A stretch of DNA of 64,000 nt from Pseudomonas gingeri. GTDB lineage: Bacteria > Pseudomonadota > Gammaproteobacteria > Pseudomonadales > Pseudomonadaceae. Where the stretch lies: the NCBI RefSeq assembly GCF_013386115.1, contig NZ_JACAOR010000005.1, positions 768,542-832,541 of the forward strand. The letters are read 5' to 3'. This document shows, in pieces, positions 8,541 to 17,991 of this stretch; positions within the stretch are counted from its first letter, which is position 1; every line of letters begins with the position of its first letter. The translations under genes and the position numbers were made by a program. The notes below the pieces were generated by a model that saw only the letters and a list, made by a program, of their open reading frames with translations, was not told the DNA's origin and searched no databases.

Positions 8541-8649
8541 GAAGGAGGACTCCAGGGCGGACGGGGTTGGTGTGCCCGCATTCTCGTATTGGCCCCGGCT
8601 CCCGGTATAATTAATACTTCATAAACCAACCATAAGGGCAGCTACTGGC

Positions 8650-9516
8650 ATGATGAACCTGATGCACTGGCGCCTGCTGGTGGCGGTCCTCGATACCGGC
8701 ACCATCAGCCGTGCCGCCGAGCAGGTCGGCATGACCCAGTCGGCGGCCAGTCAGGCCCTGGCCGCGATGGAGGAAGGGCTGGGCGCGCAACTGTTCGTGC
8801 GCGAAGCGCGGCAGGCCGTGCCCACGGCTGTCGGCCTGCAGGTGCTGGAAGAGGCGCGACTGATGCTCGGGTCGCTGCAGAAGATTCGCCAGCAGGTCGA
8901 CAGGGCCCGGGGGCTGACCCACGGCACCCTGCGCCTGGCGAGTTTTCCCATGGTCCTGAGCACGTTGCTGCCGCCGCTGTTACGGCGCTTTCGCCAGCGC
9001 CACCCCGGTATCGAACTGGTCGCGCTGGAGGTCAGTGATCATGAGGTGGAGAGCATGCTCGCCAGTGAGCTGGTGGACGTCGGCGTCGTGCTCAACCCCG
9101 AGCCGGGGCGGGCGGCCCGCGAGTTGGGGCGCGACAGCTGGGTCGCGGTGGTTTCCATCGAGCATCACCTGGCGGCGCGTGGTGTCGACGGGCGTGTCAG
9201 TCTGGCGGAACTGGTCGCCGAACCCTTTGTGCTGGCCACCGGCGGCTGCACGGTCAATGCGCGCAGTATTGCCGCTGAAACCGGCCTGCGGCTCGAAGAT
9301 ATAAGGGTTGAAGTCCGCGAGTGGAACAGCGCCTTTGCCCTGGTGCGGGAGAACCTCGGGGTGAGCCTGGTGCCGGAGCTGACCTTGCCGAAGGAGCGCA
9401 AGGGGCTGCGCATCCTGCGTCTGGAAACCCCCGTCGAGCGCCGGTTCGCGCTGGTGGCTTCGGTGGCCGGCACGAACTCGGCGGCGGTGACGGCGTTGTT
9501 CGATATGCTGGGTTGA
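8650..9516 (+). CDS. LysR-family transcriptional regulator
   Basis: 288 residues. The N-terminal winged helix-turn-helix covers about residues 3-62 (MHWRLLVAVLDTGTISRAAEQVGMTQSAASQALAAME). The periplasmic-binding-protein-like effector domain follows, with LRLASFPMVLSTLLPPLLRRF near 95-115. Two consecutive ATGs (8650 and 8653) could start it. It is divergent from the GST gene across about 110 bp containing a TATAAT-like element (8608-8614), the usual LysR arrangement for control of the neighbour. The co-inducer is unknown. Confidence 0.9.
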   Translation: MMNLMHWRLLVAVLDTGTISRAAEQVGMTQSAASQALAAMEEGLGAQLFVREARQAVPTAVGLQVLEEARLMLGSLQKIRQQVDRARGLTHGTLRLASFPMVLSTLLPPLLRRFRQRHPGIELVALEVSDHEVESMLASELVDVGVVLNPEPGRAARELGRDSWVAVVSIEHHLAARGVDGRVSLAELVAEPFVLATGGCTVNARSIAAETGLRLEDIRVEVREWNSAFALVRENLGVSLVPELTLPKERKGLRILRLETPVERRFALVASVAGTNSAAVTALFDMLG

Positions 9517-9915
9517 ATCACCCTCGGTAATGTCTCGGTACTGTTGCCGGCAGGAGTAGCTGGCGATTGGCTTGCATCCGGCCCGCGGCTGTCTATGCTC
9601 TTGGGCAGGATTGTATGAGGAATGCCATCAAACGCGTGCTTATTACTGTCCCCCAAGTAGCCATGTTTATGTCCTGCATAAACGACAAGCTGTTGTTCTG
9701 AGGAAGATTGCCTGTGCAATCAGGACGTTGAGTCACGGATAGCTTGATGAGAACGATACCCAGGGATACCCGGATCAAACATCGTTCAATGCTCTGTTAC
9801 TGCCCCCGGGCGGTGGGAGTGTGCCTGTCAGGTAGTTTGGCGATAAAGAGCGTGTTTACTGAAGCGAAGTTATCAACTCCGAGTGTCTTTCGACAGTGCT
9901 AAAGGGATTTGAGCC
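9517..9915. other. Intergenic region, 399 bp, no supported gene
   Basis: This gap between the LysR gene and a chemoreceptor gene has lower GC than its surroundings. A 28-codon frame at 9615-9701 has a GGCAGGA in front of its ATG, but the peptide shows no recognisable features. No terminator, repeat or RNA gene is evident. It probably holds the chemoreceptor promoter and leader. Confidence 0.5.
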
Positions 9916-11235
9916 ATGTTTGATTCTCATCGCAAGTCCGACCTGCTGGAAATTCAACGCTTTTCCTGCGCGCTGTCCGAGGCCAACGCCAAGTTGGCGG
10001 CGATTGGTCGTTCCATGGCCATGATCGAGTTCACGCCAGACGGTCATATCCTCGAAGCCAATGCAAACTTCTGCAAGGTCATGGGCTATTCGGCGGATGA
10101 GATCCGTGGCAAACATCATCGGATCTTCTGCGAAGAGGACTTTGCCAAGAGCGAGGACTACGCCCGCTTCTGGCGCGACCTGGCCCGTGGCGAGCCGCTG
10201 AGCGGGACCTTCCTGCGGCTCGACAAGAATGGCCGGGAAGTCTGGCTGGAGGCCAGTTACATGCCGGTGATCAATGCCGACCGGCAGGTAGAAAGTGTGA
10301 TCAAGGTGGCGTCGGATATTACCCAACGCATTCACTACGAACATGAGAACCAGAGCATCGTCAATGCACTGGGACGTTCCATGGCGTTGATCGAGTTCAG
10401 CCCGGACGGCCGGGTGATCACCGCCAACGAGAACTTCCTCAAGACCATGCACTACTCGCTCAACGAAGTGGTGGGCCAGCACCACAGTATGTTCTGCCAT
10501 CGCAGCGAGAGCGAGTCCCAGGGCTACAAGGCCTTCTGGGCGTCGCTCAATCGCGGCGAATATCATTCGCGGCGTTTCGAGCGCGTCGACAAGCATGGGC
10601 ATACGGTGTACCTGGAAGCCTCCTACAACCCGATCTTCGATTCCAAGGGCCGTCTGTACAAGGTGGTGAAGTTCGCCAGCGATATCACCTCCCAGGTGAT
10701 CAGCCTGCAATCGGCGGCGGAGTCGGCGCACAGCACTTCCGTACAGAACGACGCCTGTGCCCAGAAGGGGTCCCAGGTGGTGCAGCAGACGGTGGAAATC
10801 ATCCAGGAGATTTCCCGCAACCTGAATGACGCCGCCGAAAGCATCGATGCGGTGAACCGTCAGTCCGACATCATCGGCACCATCGTCCAGACCATTCGCG
10901 GCATCGCCGACCAGACCAACCTGCTGGCCCTCAATGCGGCGATCGAGGCGGCGCGGGCCGGTGAGCACGGACGCGGTTTCGCTGTAGTGGCCGACGAGGT
11001 ACGCAGCCTGGCGGCGCGCACCAGCCAGGCGACGCTGGAGATCGTCGCGGTGGTCAGCAAGAACCACGAACTGTCCCACAGCGCGGTGAGCAGCATGCAG
11101 TCGAGCCTGAGTCGAACGGGGCGCGGAGTGGAACTGGCGAACGAGGCGGGGGAAGCGATCCTGGAAATCCAGCAGGGCTCCAAGCATGTGGTGGATGCGA
11201 TCAGCCAGATCAACGCGACATTGCAGTTGCCCTGA
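9916..11235 (+). CDS. Soluble methyl-accepting chemotaxis protein with two PAS domains
   Basis: 439 residues with no transmembrane segment. PAS 1 is at about 30-140 ([43 protein letters not shown]) and PAS 2 at about 150-260 ([23 protein letters not shown]). A short signalling domain follows, with the hairpin tip motif [37 protein letters not shown] split around residues 330-365. It probably senses redox state or a small cytoplasmic ligand and feeds CheA/CheW. The signalling domain is short and stops soon after the tip, as in the paralogue at 52.9-54.2 kb, which has the same architecture. No chemotaxis operon is nearby. Confidence 0.9.
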   Translation: MFDSHRKSDLLEIQRFSCALSEANAKLAAIGRSMAMIEFTPDGHILEANANFCKVMGYSADEIRGKHHRIFCEEDFAKSEDYARFWRDLARGEPLSGTFLRLDKNGREVWLEASYMPVINADRQVESVIKVASDITQRIHYEHENQSIVNALGRSMALIEFSPDGRVITANENFLKTMHYSLNEVVGQHHSMFCHRSESESQGYKAFWASLNRGEYHSRRFERVDKHGHTVYLEASYNPIFDSKGRLYKVVKFASDITSQVISLQSAAESAHSTSVQNDACAQKGSQVVQQTVEIIQEISRNLNDAAESIDAVNRQSDIIGTIVQTIRGIADQTNLLALNAAIEAARAGEHGRGFAVVADEVRSLAARTSQATLEIVAVVSKNHELSHSAVSSMQSSLSRTGRGVELANEAGEAILEIQQGSKHVVDAISQINATLQLP

Positions 11236-11237
11236 GT

Positions 11238-11335
11238 CTGTGTGGGAGGGGGCTAGCCCCCGAGGCTTTTGCCGCTCTCGAGGGCCTCTTCACGGGCACG
11301 CCCGCTCCCACGCAGGCCCGCTCCCACATCAACCC
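11238..11335. repeat. REP-like intergenic repeat cluster
   Basis: The gap after the chemoreceptor gene holds GGGGGCTAGCCCCC and several CCCGCTCCCAC units typical of Pseudomonas REP sequences. It lies between convergent genes and may also help end transcription. Confidence 0.6.
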
Positions 11336-11345
11336 GCTCCCGCGG

Positions 11346-11912
11346 TTAGTTGTTGGTCGCCAGGAACGCGCTGGCGGCCTGCTTGTCGACCGGGTTCGGG
11401 CTGTTCTTGTCGGTCTGGGCGCTGAACTGTTCCTTGATGCGCTCGGCAATCTTGTTGTTGATCGCCTGCTGCTGTTCCGGTGGCAAGGCGTTGAAGCTTT
11501 CCTCGGTCAGCCCCTGTTCCTTGAGCATCTGTTCGCGCAGGCGCTCGACCGGCGACTTGCTCATGTAATCCTTGAATTCCTTCATCGCATCACTGTCATT
11601 ACTGGTGGCAGTGGGTGCGGTGCGGGTGGTCGGCGGGGTGGCGGTCATGGTCGCGGCAGCGGCCACATCCGGCACCTTGGCCTGGAGGTGTACGCGGGTC
11701 TTGGCGAACGCGGCGTTGACGTTATCGGCCACCTTGTCGGCCGCCTTGTTGGCGGCGTTCTGGGCGGCCGGGGCCGAGGTAAGGCCGGCGGCGGCCTGGG
11801 CGCTTTGCACAAAACCGCTGGAAAGCGCGTTATTGGCGGCGGTGGTCGGATCCAGGTCGGAACGGTTCGACGGCTGGATCGCGTGAGTCTGGTTGCGGGC
11901 ATTGACCAACAT
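11346..11912 (-). CDS. Hypothetical protein, Ala/Thr-rich with helical C-terminus
   Basis: 188 residues; I do not recognise the family. There is no signal peptide or membrane segment. The N-terminal 100 residues are low complexity and rich in Ala, Asn and Thr (AANNALSSGFVQSAQAAAGLTSAPAAQ, TATPPTTRTAPTATSND in part). The C-terminal third is charged and helical (MKEFKDYMSKSPVERLREQM, PPEQQQAINNKIAERIKEQ). The layout, a flexible Ala-rich N-terminus and compact helical end, is seen in small secreted or cell-surface-associated Pseudomonas proteins, but nothing here proves that. Codon use matches the neighbours. It is convergent with the chemoreceptor gene and stands alone. Confidence 0.7.
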   Translation of the reverse strand: MLVNARNQTHAIQPSNRSDLDPTTAANNALSSGFVQSAQAAAGLTSAPAAQNAANKAADKVADNVNAAFAKTRVHLQAKVPDVAAAATMTATPPTTRTAPTATSNDSDAMKEFKDYMSKSPVERLREQMLKEQGLTEESFNALPPEQQQAINNKIAERIKEQFSAQTDKNSPNPVDKQAASAFLATNN

Positions 11913-12179
11913 GGGATAAACACCTGGGTTTGAGAATACCCTCGGCTACGAGCAATTTGTATGCCGATTGCTACAAAGCCCGGTCTGTCGCGCTCTGGCC
12001 GATACAGACCTGCAGTCCCTGGCCGGCAAGCGGAAAACCCTTGCCGCCGTGCTTGCCGCCCGGGCGGCGGGAAATTTCACTTGCAGTCCGGCCCGATAGT
12101 GATTGCACTGGTCGGTGTTCTGACGCCATGACCCCTCGATGCAGCCATCTGAATTGGCCATCTGAACTGGAGAGTACTG

Positions 12180-13625
12180 ATGACAAACGCAAGCTACGTG
12201 AACACCCGGCTCCTGATCGACGGCGTGTGGTGCGATGCCCGCAGCGGCAAGACCCTCGATGTGCTGAATCCGGCCACCGGCCTGGTGATCGGCAAGGTCG
12301 CCCATGCCGACATCGCCGATCTCGATCTCGCCCTGGCGGCTGCCCAGCGTGGTTTTGACAACTGGCGCTGGGTCCCGGCCAACGAGCGCGCGCTGATCAT
12401 GCGCAAGGCCGCGGCGCTGGTTCGCGAGCGGGCCGAAACCATCGCGCAACTGATGACCCAGGAGCAGGGCAAGCCGCTCGCCGAATCGCGTGTGGAAGTG
12501 AATTCCGCCGCGGACATCATCGAGTGGTTCGCCGACGAAGGGCGGCGGGTCTACGGTCGCGTCGTCCCGTCGCGCAACCTCGCCGTGCAGCAGACGGTGG
12601 TGCGTGAACCGGTCGGCCCGGTCGCGGCCTTCACGCCGTGGAACTTCCCGGTCAACCAGGTGGTGCGCAAGCTCAGCGCCGCCCTGGCAACCGGCTGCTC
12701 CTTCCTGGTCAAGGCCCCCGAGGAAACCCCGGCATCGCCGGCGGCATTGTTGCAGGCCTTTGTCGACGCCGGCGTGCCGGCCGGTGTGGTCGGGCTGGTT
12801 TTCGGCGACCCGGCGCAGATCTCGTCCTACCTGATCGCGCACCCGGTGATCCGCAAGGTGACCTTTACCGGTTCGACCCCCGTGGGCAAGCACCTGGCGG
12901 CGCTCGCCGGCCAGCATATGAAACGCGCCACCATGGAACTGGGCGGGCATGCGCCGGTGATCATTGCCGAAGACGCGGACGTGACGGCGGCGGTCAAGGC
13001 CATGGCCGGCGCGAAGTTCCGCAATGCCGGGCAGGTGTGCATCTCGCCGACGCGTTTCCTGGTGCACAACAGCATCCGCGCCGAATTCACCCGGGAGATG
13101 GTCCGGTATGCGCAGGGCCTGAACGTCGGCAATGGTCTCGAGGCGGATACCACCCTGGGCGCCCTGGCCAACAGCCGTCGCCTGACCGCGATGGGCCGGG
13201 TGGTCGAGAGTGCGCTGGCCAGCGGGGCACGCCTGGAGACCGGCGGCGAGCGGATCGGCACCACGGGTAACTTCTTCGCGCCGACCGTACTGGCGGATGT
13301 TCCTCTCGACGCCGATGTGTTCAACAACGAACCCTTCGGTCCCGTTGCCGCCATTCGCGGATTCGATTCGCTCGACGAGGCCATTCTTGAAGCCAACAGG
13401 CTGCCGTATGGCCTGGCCGCCTACGCCTTCACGCGTTCGTTCGCCAACGTGCATCGCCTGACCCAGCGGGTCGAGTCCGGCATGTTGTGGATCAACCAGG
13501 CAATGACGCCCTGGGCCGAGATGCCGTTCGGTGGCGTGAAGGATTCGGGCTACGGCTCCGAAGGCGGACCGGAGGCCCTGGAACCGTACCTGGTGTCCAA
13601 GTCGGTGTACGTCAACTCTCTCTGA
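12180..13625 (+). CDS. NAD(P)-dependent aldehyde dehydrogenase, succinate/ketoglutarate-semialdehyde type
   Basis: 481 residues, full length for the ALDH family. It shows FTPWNFP, the general-base motif MELGGHAP (Glu253) and the nucleophile in [12 protein letters not shown] (Cys287), then [10 protein letters not shown] and [23 protein letters not shown] near the C-terminus. The family oxidises semialdehydes such as succinate semialdehyde or 2-oxoglutarate semialdehyde to dicarboxylates. The convergent neighbour looks like a uronate dehydrogenase, and 2-oxoglutarate semialdehyde is an intermediate of oxidative uronate breakdown, so that substrate deserves equal weight. ATG 12180 follows CTGGAGAGTACTG, a plausible ribosome site. 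Confidence 0.85.
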   Translation: MTNASYVNTRLLIDGVWCDARSGKTLDVLNPATGLVIGKVAHADIADLDLALAAAQRGFDNWRWVPANERALIMRKAAALVRERAETIAQLMTQEQGKPLAESRVEVNSAADIIEWFADEGRRVYGRVVPSRNLAVQQTVVREPVGPVAAFTPWNFPVNQVVRKLSAALATGCSFLVKAPEETPASPAALLQAFVDAGVPAGVVGLVFGDPAQISSYLIAHPVIRKVTFTGSTPVGKHLAALAGQHMKRATMELGGHAPVIIAEDADVTAAVKAMAGAKFRNAGQVCISPTRFLVHNSIRAEFTREMVRYAQGLNVGNGLEADTTLGALANSRRLTAMGRVVESALASGARLETGGERIGTTGNFFAPTVLADVPLDADVFNNEPFGPVAAIRGFDSLDEAILEANRLPYGLAAYAFTRSFANVHRLTQRVESGMLWINQAMTPWAEMPFGGVKDSGYGSEGGPEALEPYLVSKSVYVNSL

Positions 13626-13630
13626 AGGGG

Positions 13631-13656
13631 CGGCCATCCGTCGCGGCGGATGGCCG
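13631..13656. terminator. Bidirectional hairpin between convergent genes
   Basis: CGGCCATCCG and CGGATGGCCG form a perfect 10-bp stem around a 6-base loop. It sits between the convergent aldehyde dehydrogenase and epimerase-like genes and could end both transcripts. Confidence 0.55.
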
Positions 13657-13665
13657 AATCGCTCT

Positions 13666-14415
13666 TCAGCGGTGGAGTGCCTGTACGGGTACGGGGATAG
13701 CGAAGGTCTGGAAGCTGTCGTCCAGCGGTTGATAGCCCAGGACCCGGGTGGTCTCGCTCAGGTCCAGGCGCCTGAAGCGGTTGTCGGAAATGCCGTGGGC
13801 CACCAGGTGCTGGACGTCCTCCACTTCAATGGCCCGTTGCAGCAGTTGCACGGCATCGCGCGGGCTGAGCCAGGTGTTCAGGTCGACGTCGTGCAGATCC
13901 TGGCTATCGGGGAGCTCGAAGGCACCGATGCGCAGGGCGATGGTCGACAGGCCCCGACGGGTGGCATAGAACGCACACAAGGCCTCGCCATAACATTTGC
14001 TCACGCCATACAGGTTGGCGGGCATCACCGGCATGCCCGGGGTGACCTGGCGATCCTGCGCGTAACCTTCGATGGCCTGAGCGCTGCTGGCGAACACCAC
14101 GCGCTTGCACCTGGCCCTGGCGGCGGCTTCCAGGAGGTAGGTGGTGGCCATGATGTTGTTGGGCAGCAGTTCTTCGAAAGAAGAGTCCGCGTAGGGAATG
14201 CCCGCCAGGTGCACCACCACATCGATACCCTCGACCAGCGCGCCGACCTCGTCCTTGTCGTCCAGGTCGAGGCGGACGAAACGATGCTCGCCGATGGCAA
14301 AGTCCGGTTGGTGGCGGTCGGCGAGGACAAAGTCATAGCGGTTCTGCGCAGCCAGGAAAAAGGTCTTGCCAATACGGCCACAGGCGCCTGTAAGCAGGAC
14401 TCTGAGCGGATTCAT
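13666..14415 (-). CDS. NAD-dependent epimerase/dehydratase-family protein, uronate dehydrogenase-like
   Basis: 249 residues, extended short-chain dehydrogenase fold. The Rossmann motif is TGACGRIGK (residues 9-17), the catalytic Ser lies in VVFASSAQ near 110, and the Tyr136-x3-Lys140 pair in LYGVSKCYGE. Several stretches follow the bacterial uronate dehydrogenase pattern (LRIGAFELPDSQD, HGISDNRFRRLD, LGYQPLDDSFQTF). If so, it oxidises glucuronate or galacturonate to the aldarolactone with NAD. The protein is a little shorter than characterised Udh. It is convergent with the semialdehyde dehydrogenase and upstream of the gluconate locus, which fits a sugar-acid role. Confidence 0.7.
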   Translation of the reverse strand: MNPLRVLLTGACGRIGKTFFLAAQNRYDFVLADRHQPDFAIGEHRFVRLDLDDKDEVGALVEGIDVVVHLAGIPYADSSFEELLPNNIMATTYLLEAAARARCKRVVFASSAQAIEGYAQDRQVTPGMPVMPANLYGVSKCYGEALCAFYATRRGLSTIALRIGAFELPDSQDLHDVDLNTWLSPRDAVQLLQRAIEVEDVQHLVAHGISDNRFRRLDLSETTRVLGYQPLDDSFQTFAIPVPVQALHR

Positions 14416-14626
14416 ACTGACTTCCTAGTAAGAACTCTGACAGGGAGATGACGGTTCGGTGAATACTCACAGTAGACCATTGTCCGAACCCTGCCCGAAA
14501 ATCCCCCGCCTTGTGCGGTATCGCCGGACCCGCGGCTCCCCGTGCGGTCAAGAGTCAGCCCAGAGGTATCGTGGGGGCAGTGGCCGGGGGAGGGCTGACC
14601 GACCGTCGGCCAGCCCTTGGTGAGTC

Positions 14627-15658
14627 TCAACTGCTCTCGCGCACCATCAATTCGAAGCCCATGTCCACCACTGGCTGGGGCACGGGATTGCCTGCCATCA
14701 GGTTGAGCATCTGCTCGGCCGCGCGCTGGCCGATGGCTTCGCGCGGGGTGCGGATGCTGCTCAGGCGCGGCACCATGAAGGCCGAGCCGGGCAGGTCGTT
14801 GAAGCCCAGCACCGCCACTTGTTCCGGCACCTTGATGCCGCAGCGCATGGCTTCGAGCAAGGCGCCCTGGGCCAGGTCGTCGTTGCCGAAGAAGATCGCG
14901 TCGACCTGTGGATGGCTGCTCATCAATTGCAGGAACAGTTCGCCACCCAGGCCCACCGACGACGGACGCGGCGTCAGCAGTTCCAGGTCCGGGTCGTAGA
15001 GCCCGGCCGCCTGCAGCGCCCGGCGGAAGCCTTCGCCGCGCAGCAGGGTGCGCTGGTCGAGTTGCGCGCCGATATAGGCCAGGCGTCGCCGACCACGGGA
15101 GATCAGGTGCTCGGCGGCCGTGGCCCCGGCGCTCTGCTGGGAGAAACCGACGCAGTTCACGCCGGCGCCAGGGTCCAGGTCCATCATGTACACGCACGGC
15201 ACATTGCTCGCCTCGATCATCCGCCGGGCGCTTTCCGAGCGGTCGAAGCCGGTCAGCAGCAGGCCACGGGGCTGGTAGGCCATGTAGTTGCGCAGCAGGT
15301 TTTCTTCTTCGTCGCGGGAATAGTGGTAGTTGCCGATCAGCACTTCGAAGCCGCGGGGCCGCAGGACCTTGTGGATGGCTTCGAGGGTATCGATGAACAG
15401 CAGGTTGGACAGCGACGGCACCAGTACCACCACCGAATGGCTCTGGGCCGAGGCCAGGGCGCGGGCCGCCGGATTGACCACGTAGTTCAGCTCATCGGCC
15501 GCCCGTCGGACTTTTTCCACCAGTTCCGTGGCCACGCTGCTGATCCCGCGCAGGGCCCGGGACGCGGTGATCGGGCTGACACCGGCGAGGCGCGCGACTT
15601 CATTGAGGGTGGGACGTCCCGTGGTACGGGGATTCTTGTCGTTCTTGGTCGAGGTCAT
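14627..15658 (-). CDS. gntR: LacI-family gluconate repressor GntR
   Basis: 343 residues. The helix-turn-helix is at about residues 13-35 (TLNEVARLAGVSPITASRALRG), followed by a hinge helix and a ribose-binding-protein-like sugar domain (SVVVLVPSLSNLLFIDTLEAI). The order gntR, gntK, gntT matches the gluconate locus of other pseudomonads, where GntR represses kinase and transporter genes until gluconate or 6-phosphogluconate binds. ATG 15658 is preferred to a TTG 15 bases further upstream. Palindromes with an AGCGCT core lie before this gene, before gntK and before gntT, so it is probably autoregulated as well. Confidence 0.88.
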   Translation of the reverse strand: MTSTKNDKNPRTTGRPTLNEVARLAGVSPITASRALRGISSVATELVEKVRRAADELNYVVNPAARALASAQSHSVVVLVPSLSNLLFIDTLEAIHKVLRPRGFEVLIGNYHYSRDEEENLLRNYMAYQPRGLLLTGFDRSESARRMIEASNVPCVYMMDLDPGAGVNCVGFSQQSAGATAAEHLISRGRRRLAYIGAQLDQRTLLRGEGFRRALQAAGLYDPDLELLTPRPSSVGLGGELFLQLMSSHPQVDAIFFGNDDLAQGALLEAMRCGIKVPEQVAVLGFNDLPGSAFMVPRLSSIRTPREAIGQRAAEQMLNLMAGNPVPQPVVDMGFELMVRESS

Positions 15659-15692
15659 CGGACGGCTTGCCAAACAAAATTCGAGGCACTAA

Positions 15693-15706
15693 GGTAGCGC
15701 TGTCTC
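15693..15706. promoter_or_regulatory. Candidate GntR operator at gntR
   Basis: GGTAGCGCTGTCT lies 35 bases upstream of the gntR ATG. It shares the core TAGCGCTGTC with the sites before gntK and gntT. Placement suggests autoregulation. Confidence 0.6.
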
Positions 15707-15854
15707 GACGGGCCTGCAAATGCCCGGGCGCGGTTTGCCTGAACTCGCCTGGTCCTGTTGGAAAGCTTGACCGCGGCAACCCATAAAAATGACAAGAAGG
15801 CGTCGGCGACGCGTGTTTTGTGCTTTGCTTTTGCAGTATCGAAAGCTCTGGCAA

Positions 15855-15868
15855 AGACAGCGCTGTCT
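15855..15868. promoter_or_regulatory. Candidate GntR operator at gntK
   Basis: AGACAGCGCTGTCT is a perfect 14-bp palindrome 18 bases upstream of the gntK start. It is the most symmetric of the three related sites at this locus and suits a dimeric LacI-family repressor. Confidence 0.7.
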
Positions 15869-15885
15869 GCGTGCTGAGGTGTTAC

Positions 15886-16416
15886 ATGAGTCAACCCATC
15901 ACTGCCCTGGTTATCATGGGTGTTTCCGGTTGCGGCAAGTCCAGCGTGGGCGAGGCTATCTGCCAGCTCAGCGCGGCCACCCTGATCGAAGGCGACAGTT
16001 TTCACCCCGCCGCGAACATCGCCAAGATGAGCGCCGGCACTCCCCTCACCGATGAAGACCGTGCCGGCTGGCTCGACAGCCTGTGCGACGAACTGCGGCG
16101 TGCCGTGGCCGCCGGCCAGCGTCCGGTACTGACCTGCTCGGCGCTGAAGCTGCGCTACCGCGAACGCCTGCGCGGCGCCGTGCCGGGCCTGGGCTTCGTG
16201 TTTCTCGAACTGACCCCGGCTGTCGCCGCCGAACGGGTCAACCATCGTCCCGGCCATTTCATGCCGGGGACCCTGATCGACAGCCAGTTCGCCGCCCTTG
16301 AGTCGCCGGTGGGCGAACCGCTGACCCTGGCGCTCGATGCGACCCGGGAAGTGGCGCAACTGGCGCAATCGGCCAGTCGCTGGTGGCAGGCCCATGGCCT
16401 GGAGCGCACGGCCTGA
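15886..16416 (+). CDS. gntK: Gluconokinase
   Basis: 176 residues, the usual size of GntK. The P-loop GVSGCGKSS is at residues 12-20, followed by LIEGDSFHPAANIAKMSAGTPLTDEDRAGW, the characteristic gluconate-site region, here spanning about 32-61. LTCSALKLRYRERLR is also typical. It phosphorylates gluconate to 6-phosphogluconate with ATP in the cytoplasm, feeding the Entner-Doudoroff pathway. It is divergent from gntR and followed by gntT, with operator candidates before each gene. Confidence 0.93.
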   Translation: MSQPITALVIMGVSGCGKSSVGEAICQLSAATLIEGDSFHPAANIAKMSAGTPLTDEDRAGWLDSLCDELRRAVAAGQRPVLTCSALKLRYRERLRGAVPGLGFVFLELTPAVAAERVNHRPGHFMPGTLIDSQFAALESPVGEPLTLALDATREVAQLAQSASRWWQAHGLERTA

Positions 16417-16445
16417 TTACCGGATAAAAAATGCTGGCTGGAAAA

Positions 16446-16457
16446 GATAGCGCTGTC
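16446..16457. promoter_or_regulatory. Candidate GntR operator at gntT
   Basis: GATAGCGCTGTC lies in the gntK-gntT gap, about 57 bases before the transporter ATG. It is the third copy of the TAGCGCTGTC-type element, implying that gntT has its own regulated promoter. Confidence 0.6.
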
Positions 16458-16513
16458 CTGAAAGCTGTCCTTCACTCACGAATACGATAAAAACAACAAG
16501 CAGGAGACACCTT

Positions 16514-17866
16514 ATGTTTGGATTGTCCCACGAGACCTATCTGCTCCTGGATGCAGTGGTCACCATTATCGGGCTGATCGTGCTGATCACCCGCTTCAAG
16601 ACCCACCCCTTCATTGCCCTGATCATTGCCTCGGCGTTTCTCGGCCTGACCTCGGGCATGCCGGCGGACAAGATCATCAAGGCCTTCCAGGACGGTTTCG
16701 GCGGGGTGCTCGGGTTTGTCGGAATCATCCTCGCGCTGGGGACGATGCTCGGCAAGATGATGTCCGACTCGGGGGGCGCCGACCAGATCGCCCAGACCCT
16801 GATCCGCGCCTTCGGTAAGGAGCGGGTGCAGTGGGCGATGATGTTCGCGGCGTTCCTGGTGGGGATTCCGCTGTTCTTCGAAATCGGCTTCGTGCTGCTG
16901 ATCCCGCTGGTGTTCATCGTCGCGCGGCGCACCGGTGTGTCGTTGATCAAGATCGGCATTCCGTTGCTGGCCGGCCTGTCCGCCGTGCATGGCCTGGTGC
17001 CGCCGCATCCGGGGCCGCTGCTGGCGATCGGCGTGTTCAACGCCGATATCGGCAAGACCATCCTCTACGGCCTGATCGTCGCCCTGCCGACCGCCATCAT
17101 TGCCGGTCCGATCTACGGCTCTTTTATCGCCAGGTACATTCCGGGCAACCCGAACCAGGAACTGGTCGACCAACTGGCCCGCGAGCCGGAATCCAGCAGC
17201 CTGCCGAGCTTCAGCGTGACCCTGGTCACCGTGTTGCTGCCGGTGTTCCTGATGCTGCTCAAGACCTTTGCCGATATCGCCCTGCCGGACGGGCATTTCT
17301 TCCGTATCTGGATGGACATGATCGGCCACCCGATCAGCGCCCTGCTGCTGGCCTTGCTGCTGGCGCTGTACACCTTCGGCAAGCGCCAGGGCATGGATTC
17401 CAAACGCATCCTCAAATTGCTGGACGCGAGCCTGGCGCCTACGGCGGCGATCATTCTGATCATTGGCGCCGGCGGTGGTTTCAAGCAGATGCTGGTGACC
17501 AGCGGCGTGGGCGACGTGATCGGCCATATCGCGGTGAATGCGCAGATCTCGCCGATCCTGCTGGCCTGGCTGGTGGCGGCGGTGATTCGCGTCGCGACGG
17601 GGTCGGCGACGGTGGCGACCATCACCGGGGCCGGTATCGTGATGCCGGTGGTGGACCTGATTCCCGGGGTCAACCGTGAACTGCTGGTGCTGGCAACGGG
17701 GGCGGGCTCGTTGATCCTGTCTCACGTCAACGATGCGGGATTCTGGCTGGTGAAGCAGTATTTCAACATGACCGTGGCCGAGACCTTCAAGACCTGGACC
17801 GCGATGGAAACCATCCTGTCGGTGGTGGGCCTGGGCTTCATCATGCTGCTGTCGCTGGTGGTCTGA
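16514..17866 (+). CDS. gntT: Gluconate:H+ symporter, GntP family
   Basis: 450 residues with about 12-14 hydrophobic segments. GntP-family hallmarks include GLSAVHGLVPPHPGPLLAIGVF near 155-176, RVATGSATVATITGAGIV near 360, and SHVNDAGFWLVKQYF near 405. It carries gluconate across the inner membrane with protons and supplies GntK, encoded just upstream. GTTs and GntPs are not separable from sequence alone, so the symbol is by context. An AGGAGA ribosome site stands 8 bases before the ATG. Confidence 0.92.
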   Translation: MFGLSHETYLLLDAVVTIIGLIVLITRFKTHPFIALIIASAFLGLTSGMPADKIIKAFQDGFGGVLGFVGIILALGTMLGKMMSDSGGADQIAQTLIRAFGKERVQWAMMFAAFLVGIPLFFEIGFVLLIPLVFIVARRTGVSLIKIGIPLLAGLSAVHGLVPPHPGPLLAIGVFNADIGKTILYGLIVALPTAIIAGPIYGSFIARYIPGNPNQELVDQLAREPESSSLPSFSVTLVTVLLPVFLMLLKTFADIALPDGHFFRIWMDMIGHPISALLLALLLALYTFGKRQGMDSKRILKLLDASLAPTAAIILIIGAGGGFKQMLVTSGVGDVIGHIAVNAQISPILLAWLVAAVIRVATGSATVATITGAGIVMPVVDLIPGVNRELLVLATGAGSLILSHVNDAGFWLVKQYFNMTVAETFKTWTAMETILSVVGLGFIMLLSLVV

Positions 17867-17930
17867 GCCCTGGCTGAGCGTTGCTGCGCGCAACCAAGGC
17901 ATGCAACCCGTGACGCTCTGCGTCGCAAGC

Positions 17931-17982
17931 GCGGACGCGGAGCGTCCTGAGAGGCGTTCCCACGCAGAGCGTGGGAACGATC
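17931..17982. repeat. 52-bp intergenic palindromic repeat, copy 1
   Basis: The unit contains GACGCGGAGCGTC and then CGTTCCCACGC / GCGTGGGAACG, an 11-bp stem with a 3-base loop (17955-17979). A second copy, with only four mismatches over 52 bases, occurs at 39116-39167. It lies between convergent gntT and alaC and may also act as a terminator. Confidence 0.8.
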
Positions 17983-17991
17983 ATCGAAGGG

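Noticed and set aside
9615..9701. 28-codon frame with a GGCAGGA before its ATG
   Set aside because: The peptide has no recognisable feature; conservation would be needed before calling it a gene.
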